From Bacillota bacterium (lineage in GTDB: Bacteria > Bacillota > Dethiobacteria > DTU022), in NCBI GenBank assembly GCA_030611385.1, contig JAUWPV010000008.1, positions 1-64,000 of the forward strand: a DNA stretch of 64,000 nt. The letters run 5' to 3'. Position 1 is the first letter of the stretch. Each line of letters starts with the position of its first letter. Below are positions 44,809 through 53,896 of the stretch, piece after piece. The notes under the pieces are model-generated. The model ran no database searches. It saw nothing but the letters and a program-made list of their open reading frames with translations, and was not told where the DNA came from. The position numbers were made by a program, and so were the translations under genes.

Positions 44809-45675
44809 GTGAGCCAAAAGAACAAGACCGGAGTAAATATATTCTACTTTTCTGGAACGGGAAATACCTGGTGGGTGGCCGACGAACTGGTCCGGCAGCT
44901 CAAAGGCAAGGGCCTGGCTGCTATGGCTTATTCGATAGAAACTATCTCATCGGCGGAAGCGGCCGTTTTGATCGGGGAGTCTGCCCTGGTCGGTTTCGGC
45001 TACCCCATTTATGGTTCAGATCTGCCCGATCCGATGAAAAATTTCATGGCTGGACTACCCGAGGTGTCTGCCAGGAAGACGTTAGTTTTTTGCACCCAGT
45101 GGTTATGGTCCGGTGATGGAGCTGCTATTGGTGCTTCCTTTCTAAAAGATAAAGGTTACAAGGTTGACTGGGGCGAGCACTTCCTGATGCCCAACAATGT
45201 TACGGTCAGTATCATTCGTCTGCCCTACACCAATGATCCTGCCCGCCTCAGCATAATTTTGAATAGAGCTCGTAAGAGGATCGAACATATTGCCGAGAAG
45301 ATTGTTTCCGGAAAACCATTTCGCCGCGGGTTTAACCTGATTTCTTTTTTATTGGGTTGTTTGCAGAGGTTGCCGTATCGCCGTTTCTATCACAAACTGC
45401 GAAACGATATTGCTGTTGATTCGCTCACCTGTATTGATTGTGGAGAATGTGTTCGGCTTTGCCCTGCCGAAAATATATATTATAACGGAAATGATTATCT
45501 TACCCGAGGCAGTTGTATCCTCTGCCTGCGCTGTTACAATTTTTGCCCCGTAACTGCGATAACCTATATGAAACGTTCTCACCTGCAAAGCCGGGGAGAA
45601 CCCTACAGGGGGCCAGTTGAAAACTTTGATCCCAACGTGCTGACAGGGACCAATAACCAGCGAACTGAATATTAA
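44809..45675 (+). CDS. EFR1-type flavodoxin/ferredoxin protein
   Basis: 288 residues, GTG start. A flavodoxin-like N-terminal domain (YFSGTGNTWWVADEL, GFGYPIYGSDLP) is followed by a bacterial ferredoxin domain with two 4Fe-4S motifs, CIDCGECVRLCP and CILCLRCYNFCP. EFR1-family proteins are presumed electron carriers of anaerobes; the partner is not known. Confidence 0.88.
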   Translation: MSQKNKTGVNIFYFSGTGNTWWVADELVRQLKGKGLAAMAYSIETISSAEAAVLIGESALVGFGYPIYGSDLPDPMKNFMAGLPEVSARKTLVFCTQWLWSGDGAAIGASFLKDKGYKVDWGEHFLMPNNVTVSIIRLPYTNDPARLSIILNRARKRIEHIAEKIVSGKPFRRGFNLISFLLGCLQRLPYRRFYHKLRNDIAVDSLTCIDCGECVRLCPAENIYYNGNDYLTRGSCILCLRCYNFCPVTAITYMKRSHLQSRGEPYRGPVENFDPNVLTGTNNQRTEY

Positions 45676-45689
45676 TTGGAAGGCTAATT

Positions 45690-46397
45690 ATGGAAAACCG
45701 AACAGTAATTTATAAAGATCAAGCTATTCCCTTCGTTCTCATCAGAAAGGATATTAAAAATGTCAATCTCAAGGTTTGCTCCGATTCAACTATTGTTGTA
45801 TCAGCAAACAAGAAGGTGTCATATGCTTTTATCGAACAGTTGATCAGGCAGAAAACCCCCTGGATATTAAAGAACCTACAGCGATTTGATGAAATACGTA
45901 ACAATAACAGTAAGCGAGTATACGCCAGTGGGGAGGCAATCCCATATCTTGGCAGACAGTACCGGTTGCAGGTGCTGCCGTCGGAAAACGGGGAAGCGGT
46001 TAAGCTCTATCAGGATGAGGTTCGCCTTTTTGTGCATGATCAAAGCGATTATGCCAGGAAAGAGCAGCTCATTGAACTATGGTATAAAGAAGAAGCCAGG
46101 TCAATCTTTAACGATTCTCTGGATAGAATGCATCTTGGATTAGCCGGATATGGAATCGAAAAGCCATCTTTCACGATCAGAACCATGAAAACCAGATGGG
46201 GTTCCTGTTCCTGGAAGAAGAATAAGATCACCCTGAGTACAGCTCTGGTCAAAACTCCGATCAACTGTATCGATTATGTTATCCTCCACGAGCTGGTCCA
46301 CTTCCGGTATCGCCAGCACGACAGTCACTTCTACAACTTCCTGTCCTCTCTGATGCCCGATTGGAAAGAGCGAAAAAAAATCTTGAAATTGAGATAG
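45690..46397 (+). CDS. YgjP-type (DUF45) metallopeptidase
   Basis: 235 residues. The zinc site HELVHFRYRQH (HExxH plus a later His) and the preceding MKTRWGSCSWKKNKITLS are the family signature. The family has an M48-like gluzincin fold and is often found near restriction genes. The natural substrate is unknown. It starts 14 bases after the EFR1 stop. Confidence 0.9.
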   Translation: MENRTVIYKDQAIPFVLIRKDIKNVNLKVCSDSTIVVSANKKVSYAFIEQLIRQKTPWILKNLQRFDEIRNNNSKRVYASGEAIPYLGRQYRLQVLPSENGEAVKLYQDEVRLFVHDQSDYARKEQLIELWYKEEARSIFNDSLDRMHLGLAGYGIEKPSFTIRTMKTRWGSCSWKKNKITLSTALVKTPINCIDYVILHELVHFRYRQHDSHFYNFLSSLMPDWKERKKILKLR

Positions 46398-46574
46398 CCT
46401 ATTAACACTAATCCGATGTAAAGGAGCCTGGTATCTTCAGGCGGTAATATAACAGAATATACGGTTCAAGATATAGCTTAACTGGCGAATATAGACAACC
46501 GGGGCTACCTCGGACGTATCAGGAATAAAGCGGTATTATGCTTTGGATTAGCAAAATGGGGAGTGGTGATCAGT

Positions 46575-47209
46575 ATGGTATTACTAATTATTTTGATAAT
46601 TGTAAGCCTGATATTTTTATACTTAGCTGTGATTATCTTTTTACCGATTTTGTCAATTGAGCCACAAACAATGGAGAAGAAAACTAAAGTCAGAAATGTT
46701 CCAAGCTGTCGGCAGGATATTACTATCACTCTGGATGGCACTGCGATCAGCGCCTGGTTGTATTTGCCCGAAGATAGATCAAAACCGGTTCCCTGTGTAA
46801 TTATGAGTCATGGTTTTGGTGGAACAAAAGATTTTGTGCTGGAAAAGTATGCCTTAAGATTTGCCGAAAGCGGTTACGCCGCCATCGCTTATGACTACCG
46901 TTATTTTGGGGAGAGTGGTGGTCAGCCGAGACAGTTATTTTTGGGGATCAAACAGCAGGAAGATTTAAAAGCCGTCATTAACTATGTCCGGAACCGATTA
47001 AGACATCTGAAAACGTTCAGTGCCCGGTATTAATCCTGGTTTGTGAGAATGATACAATCGTATCACCGGATTCTTATAAGCGAGTGGCTGAAATTTTGGG
47101 TGAAAAAGCAACGGTTGTTAAATATCCCATCGGCCATTTCGATATCTACGAGGGTGAGCATTTTGAACAAGCGGTGGCTGTTCAGCTGGAGTTTATAAAA
47201 GGGCTTTAA
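46575..47209 (+). pseudogene. Alpha/beta hydrolase, broken by an internal deletion and frameshift
   Basis: The 5' part encodes a membrane anchor, a lid-like segment and the oxyanion-hole region SHGFGGTKDFVLEKYALRFA, YAAIAYDYRYFGESGGQ, then stops at 47033. In another frame from 47021 comes CPVLILVCENDTIVSPDSYK, which carries the acid, and GHFDIYEG, which carries the catalytic His, ending at 47209. The middle, including the GxSxG nucleophile, is missing. The two pieces together are about 215 residues against roughly 280-320 in relatives, so this is a dead gene. Confidence 0.82.
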
Positions 47210-47254
47210 AAGCGCTAATAGAACCGTCAGGAGGTAACGGAACTGAATAGCAAA

Positions 47255-48322
47255 ATGATTAATTTAGGCTTTAATGAGCATTATATCCGGGAGGCTGCTG
47301 TGTACGAGGGCCTTATTCTTGGCAGGGTGGTATCACAATCCAAAGAATTATATAAGGTTGCTACCGGGAATGCGGAGGTAACAGCGGAAATAGCGGGAAA
47401 GCTTCGCTTCGATGCCGGGACAGCTTCTGATTTACCCGCGGTCGGTGATTTTGTGATGCTCGACCGGGAAAGTAATGATAGCGGCAATGCAATCATTCAC
47501 CATATCCTGACCAGGAAAAGTATATTTGTGAGAAAAGCAGCTGGAACGGCCAGGAATGTGCAGGTGATTGCAGCCAATATTGATACGGTATTTATATGCA
47601 CAGCCCTTAATAACGATTATAACCTGCGCCGGATCGAGCGTTATCTTTCAATTGCCTGGGCCAGTGGAGCAATGCCAGTGATTGTGCTGACGAAGGCTGA
47701 TCTGTGTGATGATATGGAAGTCAGATTGGCCGAGGTTGGCGGTGTTACCACCGGTGCTGCTGTTTTAGTTACCACCAGTATGACTGAAGATGGCTATCAT
47801 TCAATAAAAAAATATATCACCAGCGGCAAAACAGTCGCATTTATCGGTTCGTCGGGGGTTGGAAAATCGACCTTGATCAACCGCCTGCTTGGTGAAGAGG
47901 TCATCGAAACCAGGGAAATCAGGAAAGATGACAAGGGCAGGCATACGACTGCCAGACGAGATCTGATTGTCATTCCATCGGGCGGTGCAGTAATCGATAC
48001 GCCGGGCATGCGTGAAGTGGGTATCGAAAGTGCGGACCTGGCCAGAACTTTTGCCGATATTGACCAGTTGGCCGGCAGCTGCAAGTTTGGTGATTGCTCT
48101 CATACCGGTGAGCCGCACTGCGCTGTACGAAAGGCGATTGCAGATGGTTTGATCATGGAGAAACGCTTGGAGAGCTACCTTAAGTTGAAGAAAGAGGCCC
48201 GCTACGATGGCCTTAACGCGAAGCAGATTGAAAAAAAGAAGATTACCGAGATGTTTTCCGGTGTTGGCGGCATGAAAAACGCCCGCAATCTCATTAAGAA
48301 TAAAAATAAACAGTCTCACTGA
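47255..48322 (+). CDS. rsgA: Ribosome small-subunit-dependent GTPase A
   Basis: 355 residues. An OB-fold N-terminal part precedes a circularly permuted GTPase: TKAD (G4) comes before GSSGVGKSTLINRL (G1) and DTPGMRE (G3). A C-terminal zinc site (CKFGDCSHTGEPHC) follows. The protein helps mature the 30S subunit. I kept the track start; an in-frame GTG just upstream would change little. Confidence 0.95.
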   Translation: MINLGFNEHYIREAAVYEGLILGRVVSQSKELYKVATGNAEVTAEIAGKLRFDAGTASDLPAVGDFVMLDRESNDSGNAIIHHILTRKSIFVRKAAGTARNVQVIAANIDTVFICTALNNDYNLRRIERYLSIAWASGAMPVIVLTKADLCDDMEVRLAEVGGVTTGAAVLVTTSMTEDGYHSIKKYITSGKTVAFIGSSGVGKSTLINRLLGEEVIETREIRKDDKGRHTTARRDLIVIPSGGAVIDTPGMREVGIESADLARTFADIDQLAGSCKFGDCSHTGEPHCAVRKAIADGLIMEKRLESYLKLKKEARYDGLNAKQIEKKKITEMFSGVGGMKNARNLIKNKNKQSH

Positions 48323-48362
48323 AAATGTTTTTGGTTATTTCTCCGTAATCTATGTAACCTGA

Positions 48363-48671
48363 TTAAGAATCGGGGATATTATCCAGGCTGCAGCCGCAGG
48401 TGTCACCGCAACACTTGCCCTTGATATTCAATTTATCCATCAAAATGCCATAAGCACAACCTACTCCCGGGCGGACGCTAACGGCCTGTTGTGGGCAGTT
48501 TCTGGCACAGGCGCCGCACTCCATGCAGGCATCACGATCGGTGATTGCGCTTATATGATCTGTCAGCGTAAAGACCTGCTGCGGGCATACATCCAGGCAC
48601 ATGCCGCAGCCGTTGCATTTGCTCTGATCCATCTGCAGGGTTACTACATCTTTCAGGTAAGTATATTTCAC
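48363..48671 (-). CDS. hgcB: Mercury methylation ferredoxin HgcB
   Basis: 102 residues with two 4Fe-4S motifs, CNGCGMCLDVCP (19-30) and CMECGACARNCP (49-60); CxECGAC in the second is the HgcB hallmark. A conserved later Cys (Cys72 in RPGVGCAYG) and a cysteine-rich tail (KCCGDTCGC) also match. HgcB is thought to reduce the corrinoid cofactor of HgcA. It begins 47 bases after hgcA on the same strand. Confidence 0.93.
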   Translation of the reverse strand: MKYTYLKDVVTLQMDQSKCNGCGMCLDVCPQQVFTLTDHISAITDRDACMECGACARNCPQQAVSVRPGVGCAYGILMDKLNIKGKCCGDTCGCSLDNIPDS

Positions 48672-48718
48672 TGGTCATAACCTCCAACAGGGGGCGCCGG
48701 TTAGGGCGCAGCGTTATT

Positions 48719-49858
48719 TTAAACGAAATAAGCTGTAATAAGGGTGATCAGGCCCAGGCTTGCCGACACTATAATCAGGGGCAGGGCGATGCCCATCTCT
48801 TTGGTCACTCCGGACAGGGAAGTATAGGTAGTTGCACCAGTAAAGTTCATGCCCAGAAAAGCCGTAATCGCCGGGATAATCAGAAAATAGGCGGCACTTT
48901 GCAGCCAACCTGCATTTGAAGCGGCAAACAGCGAGAAACAGAGAGCCCAGAACATACCCAGTACCCAGCCTTTCCAGGCGAGAGCGCGGCCGGGGATGTA
49001 GGGCAGTAGGGCAGGTACCAAGACAACACCGACCAGAACGGCGATTAAGAAAGGGATAAGATCGGAAAATGTTTGACCCGGTAACAGGTTGGGTGAAACC
49101 GGGTTTCTGCCGAATAGCATTGCCATAAGATTCAGCAGGAAGAAGAACGCCGTTAATCCGATTAGCGGTTTGATCGTGGCAACTAGTTCAACAGGAGCCA
49201 GGATTAAACGGTCGCGAAGGGTAAAGTGCGTCTGGCGCATTGAAGGCTCGACTTTACAATCGGCACCCAGAAAAGCGGGAATATCCGCAGCCCTGACCGG
49301 ACCATAGACTATTTTAAAGCCACATTGACGGCGGGCTTCGTGGGCCGACACCCCGGGCGCGGCCAGTTGAGGCAAGATCAGGGTGCGATCAGAAACAATC
49401 TCGGGTAATCGTGTACAGACAACCATTCTGGCCAATTCGGCAGTGCCGAATTGGCCTTTGCCGGCAGCGCACCAAACATTAATTCCTTTGGTGTCGATCA
49501 CTAAAACCCAGAGGTCCAGACCGGTAAGTTCCCGGCGCAGGAGGTCGAAACTTAACTTATAGTTTGCTGAAACCAGCACCGGTGAGGTCTTGTCAGGTTT
49601 GCCGATCGCATAAAGAGCAGGAGGGATAGCATAGTTCATTCGGCCTATACCACAGCGAGTCTTTGCAGAACCGGCCCGGTCGTGGTAGTCAAGCTCTGTG
49701 GAAACCTGGTAGATCGGGCCGACGACTGTTTCCAGCTGCCCGGTAACCCAGTTGGCGCCAGCCGCATCTCCGAAGGTTACAGCAGCTTGTTCTCCCAAAC
49801 CGCACACGGCTGTCTGGTGATCGTCGATCATCGGCAGTTTGATTTGTTTACTGTTCAT
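48719..49858 (-). CDS. hgcA: Mercury methylation corrinoid protein HgcA
   Basis: 379 residues. The cap-helix motif NVWCAAGKG (127-135), with the Cys that ligands cobalt, is the HgcA diagnostic. The N-terminal ~220 residues resemble the corrinoid domain of the CO dehydrogenase/acetyl-CoA synthase gamma subunit, and the last ~160 form about five membrane helices, the normal HgcA layout. HgcA transfers a methyl group to Hg(II). No methyl donor or arsR-type regulator gene is adjacent. Confidence 0.94.
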   Translation of the reverse strand: MNSKQIKLPMIDDHQTAVCGLGEQAAVTFGDAAGANWVTGQLETVVGPIYQVSTELDYHDRAGSAKTRCGIGRMNYAIPPALYAIGKPDKTSPVLVSANYKLSFDLLRRELTGLDLWVLVIDTKGINVWCAAGKGQFGTAELARMVVCTRLPEIVSDRTLILPQLAAPGVSAHEARRQCGFKIVYGPVRAADIPAFLGADCKVEPSMRQTHFTLRDRLILAPVELVATIKPLIGLTAFFFLLNLMAMLFGRNPVSPNLLPGQTFSDLIPFLIAVLVGVVLVPALLPYIPGRALAWKGWVLGMFWALCFSLFAASNAGWLQSAAYFLIIPAITAFLGMNFTGATTYTSLSGVTKEMGIALPLIIVSASLGLITLITAYFV

Positions 49859-50213
49859 TTTTTCAGCACCTTCCGGCGGCCGGAGCTTTTATTTATCTTG
49901 GTCCGCGCTATGATTGGCAGATCAACATTTTCTGCCGTCGGGAATATTCCTTTGTAAGAATAAAGCGGTAACTACTATTCGTTGGTTATTACTACGACTA
50001 AATTATACATCTAAACTTTGTTTTTTGGTAGTCCAAAATTTGACAGATTGTTGTATGTAACTAAAGTTATTTCCAGGTATTGTAAAGATGCCATGATCTC
50101 AGCTGTGCAGGAAACTGCCGGTACAGAGTTGAAGCTTAAACTAGAATTTGATGACCACGGTTTTCTTTAAACCGGATACGCCGACCAACCTGTGAAAAAC
50201 AAGGAGTATATTT
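49859..50213. other. Intergenic region between hgcA and dam
   Basis: This 355-base divergent gap holds a possible plus-strand promoter for dam, TTGACA at 50040-50045, 16 bases, TAAAGT at 50062-50067. A 25-codon frame at 50094-50170 has no Shine-Dalgarno site. I see no convincing promoter or riboswitch for hgcA here. Confidence 0.45.
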
Positions 50214-51035
50214 ATGAAGGTTAACTCTGTCTACGCACATGGATTACAACCACCCCTTAAATGGGCCGGAGGGAAGAGGTGGCTGTTTTCCCACCTAAAA
50301 CCCCTTTGGGAGCCGTTTAAGCAATATCGGCTGGTTGAACCTTTTTGTGGTGGATTGGCGGTTGTCCTGGGTCTGCTACCGGCCACTGCTTTGCTTAACG
50401 ATAGCAATGTTCACCTGATCAATTTTTTTCGGTGGATGCAGAAAGGCTTATCCATAGATTTGCCGATGGAATATGATCAAGACCTTTATTATGTCTACCG
50501 TGATCGTTTTAACAAGTTCATTGAAGAGGGCAAAGAGAACACCAGAGAAGCAGCTGAACTGTTTTATTACCTCAACCGCACCGGGTACAACGGGCTCTGC
50601 CGCTTTAATAAAAAGGGTGGGTACAATGTTCCCTTCGGCCGCTACAACAAAATTAATTATGTTCGGGAATACGAATCCTACCGGGAGGTATTCCAAAGAT
50701 GGGAATTTAGCAGTGTTGATTTTGAACAACTAGCCCTGGGCAAAGGTGATTTCATCTATGCCGATCCGCCCTATGATGTTGAGTTTACTCAATACTCGAA
50801 GGATGGTTTTGACTGGGACGATCAGGTCCGCCTGGCGAAGTGGTTATCCAGGCATCCGGGGCCGGTCATCCTCTCAAATCAGGCTACAGAACGGATTGTT
50901 GAACTATATCTGGCCCAGGGCTTTGAAATAAAATACCTGGACGCGCCGCGTTTGATAAACTGCACAGGAGACAGGACACCGGTCAAAGAAGTACTGGCCA
51001 TGAAAGCAGTGTCTGGATTTGGATCTGCCCGGTAA
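50214..51035 (+). CDS. dam: DNA adenine methylase, D12 class
   Basis: 273 residues. Motif I LKWAGGKRWLF and VEPFCGGLAV bind AdoMet; motif IV DPPYDVEFTQYS is the catalytic DPPY. Between them lies YYLNRTGYNGLCRFNKKGGYNVPFG, typical of the Dam/DpnM group that methylates adenine in GATC-type sites. No restriction endonuclease is adjacent, so it looks like an orphan methylase. Specificity cannot be read from the sequence. Confidence 0.9.
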   Translation: MKVNSVYAHGLQPPLKWAGGKRWLFSHLKPLWEPFKQYRLVEPFCGGLAVVLGLLPATALLNDSNVHLINFFRWMQKGLSIDLPMEYDQDLYYVYRDRFNKFIEEGKENTREAAELFYYLNRTGYNGLCRFNKKGGYNVPFGRYNKINYVREYESYREVFQRWEFSSVDFEQLALGKGDFIYADPPYDVEFTQYSKDGFDWDDQVRLAKWLSRHPGPVILSNQATERIVELYLAQGFEIKYLDAPRLINCTGDRTPVKEVLAMKAVSGFGSAR

Positions 51036-51287
51036 CCGAAAAACCAAGTTGTTCCAGATTTTGAGACAGCTCCCATTAATCAGATTTAAACAGCGGTTTA
51101 CAATTTGTGTTCAGTTGAGAAATTACGCTTACTCAAAATCGTTTTAGGCAGTGAACTCCTTCTGCTTATGTTCAATGTCACTGTCAACCGGCAGTCAGGG
51201 CAAAACAAAAAAGAGGGATCTCTTGAGCTTGGCGTAAGGATATAGTAAACTTAGTCTGGAACTGTAAAAGATTTGGAGGTACGGCTC

Positions 51288-52160
51288 ATGATCCTGATCA
51301 CAGGCGCGGCCGGTAAGACAGGACTGGCGGTTTTGAAAGCGCTGGTTCGCCGCGGTATATCTGTGCGGGTGTTGGTTCGCAGGCATGAGCAGGCTGAAAA
51401 ACTTATTAGGGAAGGCGCTGCCGAAGCTGTAACCGGAGACATGACCGCAGTCGAGAGCTATCGCCAGGCTATGGATGGGGTCAGATCTGTCTACCATCTT
51501 TGCCCGAATATGCACCCTGGCGAAACAGAGATTGGCCGCCTGGCTATAAATACTGCCTGTCAATACAGGATCGGACACTTCGTTTATCACTCCGTGCTCC
51601 ACCCGCAGACCGAAAAGATGCCCCACCATTGGCAGAAAATGCGTGTCGAAGAAGACCTCTTTGAATCAGGCCTTGGTTTTACCATATTACAACCGGCGCC
51701 TTATATGCAGAATATTCTTGCCAGCCGTAGTTCTATCATAAATGAAGGTTTATTCCAGGTGCCTTACCCCGGAGAATGTCGTTTTAGCCTTCTCGATCTT
51801 GAAGATCTCGGTGAAGCGGCGGCGATTGTTTTGACCGAGTCCGGTCACAAGGGAGCGACCTATGAGCTTGTCGGAACGCCGGCGTTGAGCCAGGCTGAAA
51901 TGACAGCTCTGATCGGCACGGTATTAGAAAAGGATATTACTTTTGAGGAAATAACGATTGAGCACTGGCAGAAAGATGCTGAAAAGGCAGGTCTGGGCCA
52001 GTATGCATTGGATACTTTACAAAAAATGTTTTTGTATTATGCCCAATATGGTTTGGATGGCAATTCTTTCGTACTGCGCAGTCTTATTGGACGAGAGCCA
52101 TATAGCCTGGCCGGTTTTATAAAACGAGAGTTTCTAGAATACCTGGAAAACGGGGGATGA
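51288..52160 (+). CDS. NmrA-type NAD(P)-binding oxidoreductase
   Basis: 290 residues from the ATG at 51288 behind TTTGGAGG. MILITGAAGKTGLAVLKAL is a GxxGxxG Rossmann start, and SVYHLCPNMHPGE and HFVYHSVLHPQ follow. There is no YxxxK catalytic pair typical of classical SDRs. NmrA/quinone-oxidoreductase-2-like proteins sense or reduce small molecules; the substrate is unknown. It ends three bases before the cupin gene. Confidence 0.82.
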   Translation: MILITGAAGKTGLAVLKALVRRGISVRVLVRRHEQAEKLIREGAAEAVTGDMTAVESYRQAMDGVRSVYHLCPNMHPGETEIGRLAINTACQYRIGHFVYHSVLHPQTEKMPHHWQKMRVEEDLFESGLGFTILQPAPYMQNILASRSSIINEGLFQVPYPGECRFSLLDLEDLGEAAAIVLTESGHKGATYELVGTPALSQAEMTALIGTVLEKDITFEEITIEHWQKDAEKAGLGQYALDTLQKMFLYYAQYGLDGNSFVLRSLIGREPYSLAGFIKREFLEYLENGG

Positions 52161-52163
52161 GCT

Positions 52164-52535
52164 ATGTATGTGACTGATCTGGTCAAAACCGAAGAAATTG
52201 ATATTACTCCTGATCACTTAAAAAGTAAAGGGCGGGCCACGGTGCGCTGGTTGCTCGGCGAACCGGAAGGTGCTCCTAACTTCGAGATGCGCTACTTTTC
52301 TCTCTCCGGCGATATCGCTACTGAGTGGCACAATCACGAATGGGAGCACCAGGTTTTTGTAATAAGTGGCAAGGGTAAATTCCGCAGTGCCGAAAAAGAA
52401 GTCGAACTCGAACCAGGCAGTGCAGTGCTTGTTGCACCCGGTGAGCAGCACCACTTCATTTGCGCCGGGAAACAGTTTGATTTTATCTGTGTAGTGCCTA
52501 AAGGCACCCGGGCCTGTATGGATCAACAGCACTAA
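52164..52535 (+). CDS. Cupin domain protein
   Basis: 123 residues with a single cupin barrel: EWHNHEWEHQVFVISGKGKF (motif 1 with metal His and Glu) and PGEQHHFICAG (motif 2). It is probably cotranscribed with the NmrA-type gene. The function is not known. Confidence 0.85.
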   Translation: MYVTDLVKTEEIDITPDHLKSKGRATVRWLLGEPEGAPNFEMRYFSLSGDIATEWHNHEWEHQVFVISGKGKFRSAEKEVELEPGSAVLVAPGEQHHFICAGKQFDFICVVPKGTRACMDQQH

Positions 52536-52689
52536 ATCTAAATAGCAGGCAATAGGCGAGTGTAAAAATACAACTGGTTCTCCTGGTTGCCGTACTCATT
52601 AAAGACGATCAGGGCGATTAATGCCGCTGTATCTTTAGCTAGAGCATCGCGGTTGTATTACTTATATCAACAGAATGGAGCTGGAAAAG

Positions 52690-53805
52690 ATGATCATTGG
52701 CGTTCCCAGAGAGATTAAAAGTGACGAGAACCGGGTAGCAATCACCCCGGGAGGAGTAGAAGTATTAGTTGCTTCCGGGCATAAAATTTTGGTGGAAGCG
52801 TCTGCGGGAGAGGGCAGCGGATTTTCCGATGAGTTTTACCGCGAGAGCGGCGCTGAAATATCTGCCAGACCCGCCGAAGTTTTCGGTAGTGCTGATCTGA
52901 TTTTGAAGGTAAAAGAACCGCAGGTTTCAGAATATATCTATTTCAGGGAAGACCTGATTCTGTTTACTTTTTTGCATCTGGGGGCGGCAGTTGCTTTGGC
53001 CAAAGCCCTTGTTGAAAAAAAGGTGACTGGCATATCTTATGATACAGTGCAAAAAGCCGACGGCTCTTTGCCACTGCTGGCACCGATGAGCGAAGTTGCC
53101 GGCAAAATGGCCGTACAGATTGGCGCCCATTACCTGGAAAAGCCCCACGGTGGTTCCGGCGTTTTGCTGGGCGGGGTACCGGGGGTTCCTCCCGGGCATG
53201 TTGTTATTGTCGGTGGGGGTATGGTCGGCATTAACGCGGCCAAAGTAGCTCTCGGCATGGGAGCAAGGGTCAGCCTTCTTGACATTGACGCGGCCAAGCT
53301 GCGTTATCTGGATGATATTTTCGGTGGTCGGATCGACACAGTGATGTCGAACCGCTACTGGGTTAGCAAGCTGGTTACCGAAGCAGACCTATTGGTCGGG
53401 GCAGTTTTAATCCCAGGGGCGAAGGCGCCTTGTATTGTTACAGAAGAAATGATTAAACGCATGCGGTCTGGTTCGGTAGTTGTCGATGTTGCCATCGATC
53501 AGGGTGGCTGTATCGAAACATGTGATTTGCCGACCACCCACAGTAATCCCATCATCGAAAAGCACGGGGTTATTCATTACAGTGTCGCCAATATTCCGGG
53601 AGCGGTACCGCGGACATCAACACTTGCCTTGACTAATGCTACCTTACCATACGTGCTCAGAATTGCCGATCGGGGAGTTACTCAGGCGGTTAGGGATGAT
53701 GCTGCTCTGGCCAAAGGAATGAATACCTATGGTGGAAAAATTGTTCATGAAACGGTTGCCCAATCTCTCGGTGTTGAATATACACCCCTGAGTCAGCTGA
53801 TTTAG
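52690..53805 (+). CDS. ald: Alanine dehydrogenase
   Basis: 371 residues from the ATG at 52690 behind GGAG, exactly the family length. IGVPREIKSDENRVAITPGGV, the catalytic Lys in LKVKEPQ, HLGAA and the Rossmann IVGGGMVGINAAKVALGMGA are all in place. It interconverts L-alanine and pyruvate with NAD, serving nitrogen assimilation or alanine catabolism. Confidence 0.96.
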   Translation: MIIGVPREIKSDENRVAITPGGVEVLVASGHKILVEASAGEGSGFSDEFYRESGAEISARPAEVFGSADLILKVKEPQVSEYIYFREDLILFTFLHLGAAVALAKALVEKKVTGISYDTVQKADGSLPLLAPMSEVAGKMAVQIGAHYLEKPHGGSGVLLGGVPGVPPGHVVIVGGGMVGINAAKVALGMGARVSLLDIDAAKLRYLDDIFGGRIDTVMSNRYWVSKLVTEADLLVGAVLIPGAKAPCIVTEEMIKRMRSGSVVVDVAIDQGGCIETCDLPTTHSNPIIEKHGVIHYSVANIPGAVPRTSTLALTNATLPYVLRIADRGVTQAVRDDAALAKGMNTYGGKIVHETVAQSLGVEYTPLSQLI

Positions 53806-53896
53806 CTGGTGGATTTCATCTGCACAGTGCCTATAGACATCAGGGTTAGCAGGATCAGTAGCGTTCAATTAACAACAGAAAGAGGAGGTTTTTATT

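Noticed and set aside
48363-48671. HgcB as an ordinary 2[4Fe-4S] ferredoxin
   Set aside because: The CMECGAC motif, the Cys-rich tail and the adjacent NVWCAAGKG protein are specific to the HgcAB pair.
50094-50170. 25-codon ORF before dam
   Set aside because: No Shine-Dalgarno site, no recognisable family and it overlaps the probable dam leader.
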